A DNA stretch of 35,931 bases, taken from NCBI RefSeq assembly GCF_900659865.1, contig NZ_LR213806.1, positions 1 through 35,931 of the forward strand, read 5' to 3'. This document shows, piece after piece, positions 18,749 to 26,570 of this stretch; position 1 is the first letter of the stretch, and every line of letters begins with the position of its first letter. This DNA comes from Hyella patelloides LEGE 07179. Its GTDB lineage: Bacteria; Cyanobacteriota; Cyanobacteriia; Cyanobacteriales; Xenococcaceae. Both the position numbers and the translations under genes were made by a program. A model generated the notes under the pieces. The model made no database searches. It was not told the DNA's origin and worked only from the letters and a program-made list of their open reading frames with translations.

Positions 18749-19924
18749 ATGGATTTCAATCAAGCGATCGCCACAAAAACTAAAAAACAAAAGAAACGAA
18801 AAAGAATTATTGAAATTAGTATTGTTGTTGGTTTAATTATTATTTTTGTTATTATTTTACCTAGTGTTTTACCAGCTTTTAGATTACGTCTTTTGGGGCG
18901 TTTTCTTTCCTTAGCTATTGTAGCTTTGGGTATTGATTTAATATGGGGCTACACGGGGTTATTAAGTTTAGGTCATGGTATATTTTTTGCCTTGGGTGGT
19001 TATGCTTTAGCAATGCATCTCAAGCTACAGTTACCCGATGGGCAATTACCAGAGTTTTTTACTTTATATGGGGTAAGAGAATTACCTTGGTTTTGGCAAC
19101 CTTTTTATTCTTTTCCTTTTACAATACTGGCATTAATTATTATTCCTGGTATTGTAGCTGCACTACTGGGTTATTTAGTCTTTCGTAACCGCATTAAAGG
19201 AGTGTATTTTTCTATTATTACCCAAGCTGCTTTACTGGTATTTTTTAACTTTTTTAACGGACAACAAAAACTTATTAACGGCACTAATGGATTAAAAACA
19301 GATACCGAAAAAATCTTTGATATTTTAGTGAGTTCTAGTAGCGTTCAAAGAACTGTTTATATTCTTACAATACTAGTATTAATCGTAATTTATTATCTTG
19401 GTCGCTGGTTAACCAGTGGTCGTTTTGGTCGCTTATTAATTGCAATTCGTGATGATGAAACTAGAGTCAGATTTTCTGGTTACGATCCTACGGGATATAA
19501 AGTATTAGTCTTTGCAATTTCAGGTGCGATCGCAGGTATTGCAGGAGCATTATATACAATTCAAACAGGAATTATTACCCCTAGTGTAATGAATGTTGCT
19601 TTCTCGATTGAAATGGTAATTTGGGTGGCTGTTGGGGGAAGGGCGACTTTAATTGGGGCAATTATTGGCACGCTTTTAGTTAGATTAGCTCAAACATTTT
19701 TAAGTGAGCGTTTTCCTGAAATCTGGTTATTTTTTCAAGGTTCTTTATTCTTAATTGTTGTTACTGTCTTACCTGATGGTATTGTTGGTTGGTGGCGTAA
19801 TTATGCTTGGCAGAAATTACAACTACTATTAGGTTTACGTAGTCAAACTGTTACTTATCCCAGTTTAGAATCAGATTTTGAAGTCCAGCAAGAAAAACAA
19901 AAATTAAGCGTTAAAGATGAGTAA
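18749..19924 (+). CDS. urtC: Urea ABC transporter permease UrtC
   Basis: Inner-membrane permease of the high-affinity urea/short-chain amide transporter, in the branched-chain amino acid (LivM) family. The 391-residue protein has a Lys/Arg-rich N-terminus followed by about ten hydrophobic helices, with the family segments LGIDLIWGYTGLLSLGHG, GRLLIAIRDDETR and WVAVGGRATLIG. It overlaps urtD by 8 bases (ATGAGTAA), so the two are translationally coupled. Its partners UrtA (binding protein) and UrtB (second permease) are not in this window. Confidence 0.93.
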   Translation: MDFNQAIATKTKKQKKRKRIIEISIVVGLIIIFVIILPSVLPAFRLRLLGRFLSLAIVALGIDLIWGYTGLLSLGHGIFFALGGYALAMHLKLQLPDGQLPEFFTLYGVRELPWFWQPFYSFPFTILALIIIPGIVAALLGYLVFRNRIKGVYFSIITQAALLVFFNFFNGQQKLINGTNGLKTDTEKIFDILVSSSSVQRTVYILTILVLIVIYYLGRWLTSGRFGRLLIAIRDDETRVRFSGYDPTGYKVLVFAISGAIAGIAGALYTIQTGIITPSVMNVAFSIEMVIWVAVGGRATLIGAIIGTLLVRLAQTFLSERFPEIWLFFQGSLFLIVVTVLPDGIVGWWRNYAWQKLQLLLGLRSQTVTYPSLESDFEVQQEKQKLSVKDE

Positions 19925-20666
19925 TAAAATATTAGAAATTCAAGATTTAACAGTGAGTTTTGATGGTTTTAAGGCTCTTAATAATTTAAACTTTAGCATG
20001 AACTCTGGAGAATTAAGAGTAATTATTGGCCCTAACGGAGCAGGAAAAACTACATTTTTAGATGTTATTACAGGAAAAGTACAGCCCACTGTAGGTAGAG
20101 TACTATTTAATGGCAACAATCTTAAAAAAACTCCCGAATATAAAATAGCTCGTATGGGTATTGGACGTAAGTTTCAAACTCCTAGAGTATATCTTAATTT
20201 GACAGTAAGAGAAAATTTAAACTTAGTATGTAATCGTAATAAAAATGTTTTTTCTACTTTGTTTAAAAAGCCTCAATCTACAGAACAAAGAACAGTAGCA
20301 GGATTGCTAGAAACAATTGGTTTAGAAGCCAAAGCCAACGCACCAGCAACTTTACTGTCTCATGGAGAAAAACAACGCTTAGAAATTGGGATGCTAGTAG
20401 CACAATCCCCCGATTTATTATTAGTAGATGAACCTGCTGCTGGTTTAACCGATGAAGAGACAGAAAATGTCGGCAGTCTATTACTTGCTTTAGCAGAAAG
20501 TCACTCTATTATTGCCATTGAACACGATATGGAATTTGTCAGACAAATTGCTAACGATCGAGTAACAGTTTTACACGAAGGCTCAGTACTATGTGAAGGC
20601 ACAATGGAAGAAGTACAAAACGATCCTAGAGTAGTCGAAGTTTATCTTGGAGAAGTGCCTGAGTAA
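19917..20666 (+). CDS. urtD: Urea ABC transporter ATPase UrtD
   Basis: One of two ATPase subunits powering urea import (LivG type). At 249 residues it shows Walker A GPNGAGKTT, signature LSHGEKQRLEIGM, Walker B LLLVDEPAAG and the H-loop EHDMEFVR. The glutamate after Walker B is present, so it should be active. The start overlaps the urtC stop. It is followed by a tandem heptamer repeat and then urtE. Confidence 0.94.
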   Translation: MSNKILEIQDLTVSFDGFKALNNLNFSMNSGELRVIIGPNGAGKTTFLDVITGKVQPTVGRVLFNGNNLKKTPEYKIARMGIGRKFQTPRVYLNLTVRENLNLVCNRNKNVFSTLFKKPQSTEQRTVAGLLETIGLEAKANAPATLLSHGEKQRLEIGMLVAQSPDLLLVDEPAAGLTDEETENVGSLLLALAESHSIIAIEHDMEFVRQIANDRVTVLHEGSVLCEGTMEEVQNDPRVVEVYLGEVPE

Positions 20667-20686
20667 AGGATAAATCATCCTGAATA

Positions 20687-20714
20687 AGTAATGAGTAATG
20701 AGTAATGAGTAATT
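20687..20714. repeat. Tandem AGTAATG heptamers between urtD and urtE
   Basis: Three exact AGTAATG units (20687-20707) are followed by a fourth with one change, AGTAATT (20708-20714). This resembles the short tandemly repeated heptamers (STRR) of cyanobacteria. The unit echoes the ATGAGTAAT start of both urtD and urtE. Confidence 0.75.
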
Positions 20715-20759
20715 ATTGACTACTAATAGTTAATCTTGGAAAATTTATGATGAATAATA

Positions 20760-21500
20760 ATGAGTAATTCACAACCAACTATTAATCAAACTGATTTAAT
20801 GCTGAGGGTTTCTAATATCAATGTTTATTACGGAGAAAGTCATATTCTTAGAAATGTCGATCTAAGTATTCCTTCAGGGCAAATGGTATGCTTAATTGGA
20901 AGAAATGGTGTCGGAAAAACTACCTTTCTTAAAACTATTATGGGATTGTTGAAATCCCGTACAGGAGAAATATTTTTTCAAGATCGACCTATCTCTAAAC
21001 TAACCCCAGATAAAAGAGCCAGAATGGGTATTGGTTACGTACCTCAAGGAAGAGAAATTATTCCTAGAGTATCAGTTAAAGATAACCTTCTTTTGGGCTT
21101 AGAAGCACAACCCAAAGGAAGAAAAGGAAATGAATCAATACCTGAAGAAATATTCGAGCTTTTCCCTGTTTTAAAAACTATGTTATCCCGCATGGGAGGA
21201 GATTTAAGTGGTGGACAGCAACAGCAATTAGCCATTGCAAGAGCCTTAATGGGTAAACCCCGTTTATTGGTTTTAGATGAACCCACCGAGGGTATTCAAC
21301 CATCAATTATTATCGAAATAGAATCGGCGGTAAAACGTATTATTGAAGCTACAGGAATTTCTGTGTTATTAGTAGAGCAGCACTTACATTTTGTCCGTCA
21401 AGCTGATAAGTATTATGCGATGCAAAAGGGCGGTATTGTCGCTTCTGGAAGTACTGAAGAATTAACTCAAGAAGTTATTCAGCAATTTTTAGCTGTTTGA
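20760..21500 (+). CDS. urtE: Urea ABC transporter ATPase UrtE
   Basis: Second ATPase subunit of the urea transporter (LivF type), 246 residues. It contains Walker A GRNGVGKTT, signature LSGGQQQQLAIARAL, Walker B LLVLDEPTEGIQPSI and the H-loop VEQHLHFVRQ. The order urtC-urtD-urtE is the standard one. The 93-base gap from urtD is filled with AGTAATG repeats, so coupling to urtD is looser than that between urtC and urtD. Confidence 0.94.
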   Translation: MSNSQPTINQTDLMLRVSNINVYYGESHILRNVDLSIPSGQMVCLIGRNGVGKTTFLKTIMGLLKSRTGEIFFQDRPISKLTPDKRARMGIGYVPQGREIIPRVSVKDNLLLGLEAQPKGRKGNESIPEEIFELFPVLKTMLSRMGGDLSGGQQQQLAIARALMGKPRLLVLDEPTEGIQPSIIIEIESAVKRIIEATGISVLLVEQHLHFVRQADKYYAMQKGGIVASGSTEELTQEVIQQFLAV

Positions 21501-21544
21501 ATAATAAATAGTAAATAGTATTTACACCTCTATTGTTTGATTAA

Positions 21545-21570
21545 TGTGCGCTAGGCTTCGCTAACGCACA
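21545..21570. repeat. Palindromic repeat after urtE
   Basis: TGTGCG (21545-21550) pairs with CGCACA (21565-21570), and an inner TAG/CTA flanks a GCTTCG loop. The sequence resembles short GC-rich palindromes scattered in cyanobacterial genomes. It lies between convergent genes and has no T run, so a terminator role is doubtful. Confidence 0.55.
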
Positions 21571-21617
21571 AAATCCATGAAGTAATGTTTTCTCGGCAAA
21601 CAATTAGGGTAAAGAAT

Positions 21618-22403
21618 CTAGTTAATAAAAGCCACTTGAGCAGGAGCATTTTGTTGAGGAACCATAAAAGGAGATGAGATATATTTTGCTTGAGAAAGTT
21701 GCTGTGCAATAGTGCTATTTAAAAAAGCAAAGAACCTATAAGTATCTACATCCAAATGCCCCAGTAATTCTGGTGGTTTAGTATGAAAAATAGCCCTTTT
21801 ACCATGATGTTCAAAAAGCTCACTAATCATACAGTACTGTAATCCACATCTTCGGAGATGACGAGCCAAACGGGGTTCCATAATCGCAAAAATATCTAGT
21901 TCTAAATTTAATGCTAAACAAAAAGCTGCCCAATATAAACTCATAGCAATCAAGGGAAAACGCCTTTTGCCACCATTAACATCGGGCAAAATAGTCCCAG
22001 TAGGTATAGTATCGTCTCCTTTTCTTTTTCTAAAATCTTTAAGCACAGCTAAACGGGAAATTTCACAAATATTTTGCCAGTTATATTCTGGGCTAGGGTA
22101 AACCAGATTAGAAGCAAATTTTTGCCAAGGAAATGTCGATCGATCGCTTTCTTGCTGGGGAATAATGATGCGAACACAACCAGCATATACTCCTGTTGGT
22201 TTGTGTTGGAGTAAACAATGAATAGAGTGGCTATCATAAATATCCGTTTCCATACCGTCGGGAAAGTTTTCTGGTGATTCGTAGTTAAGTTCCTCGCAAT
22301 AAACTTGATAACGAATTTTATACACCTCTTGTAGAAGCGATTGATTATCCGCAACTAACAAAGAAAAATATTGGGAAAAATGCTGGCAAATATCAAAGGA
22401 CAT
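21618..22403 (-). CDS. PEP-CTERM/exosortase system-associated acyltransferase (LuxI-like GNAT)
   Basis: A 261-residue soluble protein of the GNAT superfamily, related to acyl-homoserine-lactone synthases. The N-terminal KIRYQVYCEELNYE segment (about residues 28-41) and CEISRLAVLKDFR (about 113-125) are hallmarks of the group annotated as PEP-CTERM/exosortase-associated acyltransferase. Biochemistry of the family is largely unsettled; an N-acyl transfer is likely. No exosortase or PEP-CTERM gene is in the window. It diverges from a glycosyltransferase gene across about 300 bases. Identification rests on motif memory. Confidence 0.7.
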   Translation of the reverse strand: MSFDICQHFSQYFSLLVADNQSLLQEVYKIRYQVYCEELNYESPENFPDGMETDIYDSHSIHCLLQHKPTGVYAGCVRIIIPQQESDRSTFPWQKFASNLVYPSPEYNWQNICEISRLAVLKDFRKRKGDDTIPTGTILPDVNGGKRRFPLIAMSLYWAAFCLALNLELDIFAIMEPRLARHLRRCGLQYCMISELFEHHGKRAIFHTKPPELLGHLDVDTYRFFAFLNSTIAQQLSQAKYISSPFMVPQQNAPAQVAFIN

Positions 22404-22701
22404 TATTAAAAAATAAATTAAATGTAAAAACTTGACAAACTATAATTGTGGTCTTTTATGTTCTAGATTACAGCTAGTTGTAAATTACGAATGTGATCTC
22501 AATTCTTACAAGTAATTGATTTCGATCTATGATTTTGCGAACAGTACTCCGCCTTTTTACGACTAAGCTTGGGTTCACTTAATCAATATTTGCCATGTCA
22601 AAAAACTATGGGTCTGTATATACTCGTATCAGTTGATAATGATTTGATGATTAGAGTCTTATATTTTGCTGAATTTTGCGGAAATAAATGAGAACTTATC
22701 T

Positions 22702-23784
22702 ATGAATACTCCACCTAAACTTTATATTGCTGTTACCAGCCATGGTTTTGGTCATGCTGTTCGAGTCGCATCGGTAGCAGCCGAAATTAAAAAAATTTGT
22801 CTCGATTTAGAGTTAGTTTTTGCCACTACTGCACCACAGTGGCTATTAAAGTCTTATATTACAGATGATTTTATCTACCGTCCTCAAGTGTTTGATGTGG
22901 GAGTAATTCAAACAGATAGCTTAACGATGGATAAATCCGCTACCTTGAACAAAATGGCGGAAATCAAGGCTCAACAAGAAGCAATAATTACCCAAGAAGT
23001 AGAATTTATTCAGCAGAATAATGTGGGTTTAATCTTAGCTGACATTCCTCCTTTGGTTACAGAGATTGCCCAGAAAGCTAATATACCCTGTTGGATGATG
23101 AGTAATTTTGGTTGGGACTTTATTTATCGTCCTTGGGGAGAAGATTTTGCCGAAATAGTAGCCTGGATTACAGAATGTTATGAAAAATGCGATCGCTTAT
23201 TTCGTTTGCCTTTAAATGAATCAATGGCTGCTTTCCCTGTGGTTACAGATGTCGGTTTAACAGGAGGAACACCCAAATATGGTATTGATGAGTTGAAACA
23301 AAAATTTGCGATTACCGCACCTCAAGAAAAAACAGTCTTACTCACTTTTGGCGGTTTAGGTTTACAAGCAATTCCCTATCAAAACTTAGAACGATTTTCT
23401 GATTGGCAGTTTATCACTTTTGATCGTCAAGCTCCCGATCTAGCGAATTTATTAAAGGTAGGAGGCTCGGCTTATCGTCCCGTTGATTTTATGCCTTTGT
23501 GTGGCAGAGTAATCTCTAAACCTGGATATAGTACCTTTGCCGAAGCTTTACGCCTCGAAATTCCCCTAGTATCTTTAACCAGAGAAGACTTTGCCGAATC
23601 TCCAGTTTTATTAAAGGGACTTCAAGATTATTCTGTCCATCAAATAATTAGCAATCAAGATTTTTTTGAGTCCGATTGGAGTTTTCTCTTAAATGATTTA
23701 ACACCACCTCGAACTAAAATTACGTTACCCAAAGATGGTTCAGAAACTATTGCTAAAGAGGTAGTTAATTTTCTGAAAACATAA
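22702..23784 (+). CDS. GT-B family glycosyltransferase
   Basis: A 360-residue protein with the layout of a UDP-sugar glycosyltransferase (MurG/UGT type). The N-terminal Rossmann half begins KLYIAVTSHGFGHAVR, a glycine loop that contacts the acceptor or phosphate. The C-terminal half contains LTFGGLGLQ, RPVDFMPLCGRVISKPGYST (about residues 266-285) and an EALRLEIPLV segment, which form the nucleotide-sugar site. The ATG at 22702 is chosen over an in-frame TTG at 22666 because homologous similarity starts there. There is no signal peptide, so it acts in the cytoplasm. The sugar and acceptor are unknown. Confidence 0.72.
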   Translation: MNTPPKLYIAVTSHGFGHAVRVASVAAEIKKICLDLELVFATTAPQWLLKSYITDDFIYRPQVFDVGVIQTDSLTMDKSATLNKMAEIKAQQEAIITQEVEFIQQNNVGLILADIPPLVTEIAQKANIPCWMMSNFGWDFIYRPWGEDFAEIVAWITECYEKCDRLFRLPLNESMAAFPVVTDVGLTGGTPKYGIDELKQKFAITAPQEKTVLLTFGGLGLQAIPYQNLERFSDWQFITFDRQAPDLANLLKVGGSAYRPVDFMPLCGRVISKPGYSTFAEALRLEIPLVSLTREDFAESPVLLKGLQDYSVHQIISNQDFFESDWSFLLNDLTPPRTKITLPKDGSETIAKEVVNFLKT

Positions 23785-24049
23785 ATATTTGAATAGACTG
23801 AAGTGTGTCATCAATGAGGAAAATGCGATCGCTAATTTAAGTAGTAGAATAACAAAACTAATTACGAAAAAATCAAAGATTTGTTACTAGGAAAAAAAAG
23901 TAACAGTAGGAGTAACCGCTCAATATAATTAGCTTAGCTGCTGTGTCTCCTTGCCAATTAATTCATCAGTTTAAAGTGGGAATTACCTTTTAAGTAGTTT
24001 TTTCTGCCCACCTGCGGTAAAACTTATCGTATACTCAAACAAACGAGAG

Positions 24050-24069
24050 TAAAAACTAATTAGTTTTTA
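24050..24069. repeat. 20-bp perfect palindrome at the isiC stop
   Basis: TAAAAACTAA followed by TTAGTTTTTA is fully self-complementary and contains the isiC stop codon (24058-24056). Because the arm ends in T5A on both strands it might help end transcription, but it is purely AT-rich and weak. Confidence 0.4.
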
Positions 24070-24814
24070 AGGAAGATACTTTAATCGCAGCTTTTTGAAT
24101 ATAGTTTTTTCTGGCTACTGCTTTCCAAAATTCTAAGATTTTTCGGCTTACTTTTTCAGGATAAAAATAATGGGAAAAATGGTTTCCTTGAGGACATTCC
24201 CATAAAACATCTCCTGGTTTGAAATATTCTTGCCAACCTCTCAAAGAGTTGAGGTCTACAATATTATCATTGCTACCACCACACACCATTAAAGGAGATT
24301 TAATACCTCCAGGATTGATATTAACTCGACGAAATAAAGAATGGGGAGAAGGAGAAGTATTTAGGTCTTGTTGCAGAATTAAACTTAAACCTTTAGTATT
24401 ATATTGATTCTGCTGACCAAACATTGTCTGTACCATTTGTGCCAAAATAATTCTTTGACTACAGGGTAAAAATTCCCGCAGAGCATAATAGTGAATTTGC
24501 CAGTCAACCGCAGGATGACAGCCTACTCCTAATAGAGTGAGAGATTTGACTTTATTAGGGTATTTACGAGAATAAAGTAATCCTAATAAACCTCCTGTGC
24601 TATGACCGATTAAATTAACAGGTTGTTGCAGCGAATTAAGATAATTTTCTAAAAACGATAATGCAATTTCTAGGCAACTAGGCTCATCTTGATGTTGATA
24701 ATATTCCCATCTAGCTACTGGTTGGTGATAGGATAAATGCCGTAGCAAATGATTATCAAATCTTTGAAAGCTATGATTAGCTGCTATCCAAACATTATTA
24801 GTTATTTCTGACAT
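24056..24814 (-). CDS. isiC: IsiC, alpha/beta hydrolase of the iron-stress operon
   Basis: A 252-residue alpha/beta hydrolase. The nucleophile elbow GHSTGG, an acid in GGSNDNIVD and a histidine in PQGNHFSHYF form a plausible Ser-Asp-His triad, so it is probably an esterase or lipase; the substrate is unknown. The ATG at 24814 (MSEITNN) is chosen over an upstream in-frame start at 24904, because it lies 4 bases after the stop of the preceding small gene, which suggests translational coupling. Its place downstream of isiB matches isiC of the Synechocystis isiABC operon. No signal peptide is present from this start. Confidence 0.8.
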   Translation of the reverse strand: MSEITNNVWIAANHSFQRFDNHLLRHLSYHQPVARWEYYQHQDEPSCLEIALSFLENYLNSLQQPVNLIGHSTGGLLGLLYSRKYPNKVKSLTLLGVGCHPAVDWQIHYYALREFLPCSQRIILAQMVQTMFGQQNQYNTKGLSLILQQDLNTSPSPHSLFRRVNINPGGIKSPLMVCGGSNDNIVDLNSLRGWQEYFKPGDVLWECPQGNHFSHYFYPEKVSRKILEFWKAVARKNYIQKAAIKVSSLKTN

Positions 24815-24818
24815 TATT

Positions 24819-25115
24819 TTATGAGGTAGAAGAGCTATGATAGTGAATATTCTGAGAATTTTGAAAATTATTAAATCGGCAACTATAGTTAGCTTGAAAA
24901 TCACAGCAGCCTATTGCTGATTCTGATAACGCAATCATAGGATTTATTGGACATTTTAGTCGATAATCTCCTGTAAAATAGGCGCATTTAGAACAAGGAA
25001 TTTGATGAAGCTTTTTTAGATGATTAATGCCCTGACTCAAGCTAAAAATTATTTTGTACAATGTGAAACCAAACACAATAGTCCAAAAGCTTATGCAAAA
25101 TATAGAGTGCAACAT
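24819..25115 (-). CDS. Cys-rich single-pass membrane protein (possible ssl0461 equivalent)
   Basis: A 98-residue protein with one N-terminal membrane helix (about residues 5-27) and a soluble part with five cysteines arranged as CSKC, YRLKCPINP and ALSESAIGCCDF. The CxxC-x10-C pattern with a PxxAL-x5-C tail recalls a small family in cyanobacteria, and may bind a metal or a disulfide partner. It lies between isiB and isiC. In Synechocystis a small gene, ssl0461, belongs to the isiABC transcription unit, so this may be its counterpart; that is inference. It is separated from isiB by a terminator. Confidence 0.7.
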   Translation of the reverse strand: MLHSIFCISFWTIVFGFTLYKIIFSLSQGINHLKKLHQIPCSKCAYFTGDYRLKCPINPMIALSESAIGCCDFQANYSCRFNNFQNSQNIHYHSSSTS

Positions 25116-25244
25116 TATTTTTTATTAGTAATATTTTAATACAGTATCTATCATTAAACAAATACAACCTAATACACTGAGTTTTGTGGTTTTTCTCTAT
25201 CTATTATTCAATTGACATTTAATTCGTTAGCTTGATAATAGCTA

Positions 25245-25301
25245 TAAAAAAGAGGGTTAAGAAAACGCATTTATGGCAATTATTACAATTTTCTTAACCC
25301 T
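25245..25301 (-). terminator. Terminator downstream of isiB
   Basis: A perfect 13-bp inverted repeat, AGGGTTAAGAAAA (25253-25265) with TTTTCTTAACCCT (25289-25301), has a 23-base loop. Read on the minus strand it leads into six T residues (25251-25246). It lies about 120 bases past the isiB stop, so most transcription should stop before the Cys-rich gene and isiC. Confidence 0.7.
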
Positions 25302-25388
25302 GAAAAACAGAAGGAGAATTTTTTTGACAGTATTCAGAACAAATGGTGAAAAGTTAGCAGTAAATAGTTATTTATCTGATGAGATAAA

Positions 25389-25423
25389 AACTAATAACTA
25401 ACAACTGATAACTGGTAACTGAT
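25389..25423. repeat. Five degenerate heptamers at the isiB 3' end
   Basis: AACTAAT, AACTAAC, AACTGAT, AACTGGT and AACTGAT follow one another without gaps and end directly at the isiB stop codon (25424). All share AACT in the first four positions. This is an STRR-like repeat. Confidence 0.7.
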
Positions 25424-25936
25424 TCAAATTCCAAACTCAGATTTAATTTGAGTAGTCCATTCTTTGATACGTGATTCTGTCATATCTGATTGGTTATCTT
25501 CATCTAAAGCCAGTCCAACAAATTTGCCTCCTTTATCTGCTTTAGACGCTTCATGTTCGTATCCATCTGTTGACCAATAACCTACAGTTTTCCCACCCAA
25601 ACTAGAAATTTTATCTTCTAAAATACCCATTGCATCTTGAAAGTTATCTGCGTATCCTAATTGATCTCCTGTGCCAAAATAAGCTACTTTTTTCCCACTA
25701 AAATCGATGTTCTCTAACTCTTCATAAAAGCCATCCCAATCAGATTGTAATTCACCAACATCCCAAGTGGGACAGCCAATAATTAAACATTCATAGTCAG
25801 CAAAATCACCTTCTGTGGCATCTGCAATCTCGTGAGATGTCACAACACTATCGCCACCGAGTTCGGCTTGAATCATTTCTGCTGCTGTTTCGGTTTTACC
25901 TGTGGTTGTACCGTAAAAAAGACCAATTTTAGTCAT
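25424..25936 (-). CDS. isiB: Flavodoxin
   Basis: Small FMN protein that replaces ferredoxin as electron acceptor of photosystem I under iron shortage. The 170-residue length is that of long-chain flavodoxins. The phosphate loop TTTGKTE (10-16), the first FMN-stacking region CPTWDVGELQSDW and the second, FGTGDQLGYADNF, are intact. A TAGGAG ribosome binding site precedes the ATG at 25936. It lies downstream of two CP43' genes, the expected isiA-isiB order, though here separated from them by a terminator and a microprotein gene. Confidence 0.97.
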   Translation of the reverse strand: MTKIGLFYGTTTGKTETAAEMIQAELGGDSVVTSHEIADATEGDFADYECLIIGCPTWDVGELQSDWDGFYEELENIDFSGKKVAYFGTGDQLGYADNFQDAMGILEDKISSLGGKTVGYWSTDGYEHEASKADKGGKFVGLALDEDNQSDMTESRIKEWTTQIKSEFGI

Positions 25937-26007
25937 GGTTACTCCTAGATGTTTACTTAAGTTAAATAATTGTTTTGCTTGAAAAAACTGTATTTGCTTT
26001 TTTTACG

Positions 26008-26142
26008 CTATTGTTTTTGTTGCCGATCGATTACAGGCATTGCTTGTTTACAGTAGAAACAAAACCAGTAAACCCGTTGATGATTGACGTGACGTAGTAA
26101 ATTACCGTTACAGCAAGGACAAATATGTCTGGGGTCAATCAA
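26008..26142 (-). CDS. Zinc-ribbon microprotein upstream of isiB
   Basis: A frame of 44 residues from a TTG at 26142 to TAG at 26010-26008 has two cysteine knuckles, ICPCCNG and FCFYCKQ, around a basic HVNHQRVYW segment. This is the layout of a zinc ribbon and resembles small cyanobacterial proteins I have seen but cannot name. The start is uncertain: the frame is open upstream to a TAG near 26195, the only recognised start there is this TTG, and an ATG with a good GAGG lies in a different frame. A frameshifted longer gene is possible. It could bind nucleic acid or metal. Confidence 0.5.
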   Translation of the reverse strand: MIDPRHICPCCNGNLLRHVNHQRVYWFCFYCKQAMPVIDRQQKQ

Positions 26143-26273
26143 AGCAATAATTTTTAAAATCTCTTGATTTTCATCCTCAAAAAATAACTAACAAATAAAC
26201 TTTCTAAATAGTTGCTGCTTAATTATTTCTTGAGCCAAACTTGGTAGATATTTTAATGATGGAAAAAAGCAGT

Positions 26274-26332
26274 AAAAAAAATCATTTAAGGGATTATTGT
26301 TGTCAGCTTCAGAAATACTTTAACCCCTTAAA
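26274..26332 (-). terminator. Terminator downstream of the CP43'-PsaL gene
   Basis: On the minus strand TTTAAGGG (26332-26325) pairs with CCCTTAAA (26292-26285) across a 32-base loop, followed by TGA and eight T residues (26281-26274). It lies about 240 bases past the stop of the fusion gene. The long loop makes it less certain. Confidence 0.5.
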
Positions 26333-26570
26333 GATATGAGGAAAATGTTGACTTAATCTTATCATTATTAACAATCTATTTCAATAAGAAAATAAAAGTT
26401 TTTTTATTAATAAGAGAAGCTAAGCTAAATACAATCAGCAACATAGCGTTTTGTTCACTAATTGATTTGATAGAAAATAACTATCTATTTTCTTCATCTG
26501 TTCTTTTTATTGGTCTCAAGCTATCATCTTATAGCAGAGCAAACATCACATATTTATTGCTTGCTTATCA
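26333..26570 (-). other. 3' untranslated stretch after the fusion gene
   Basis: AT-rich sequence of 238 bases between the fusion gene stop and the terminator at 26274-26332. I see no gene or strong structure in it. Confidence 0.4.
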
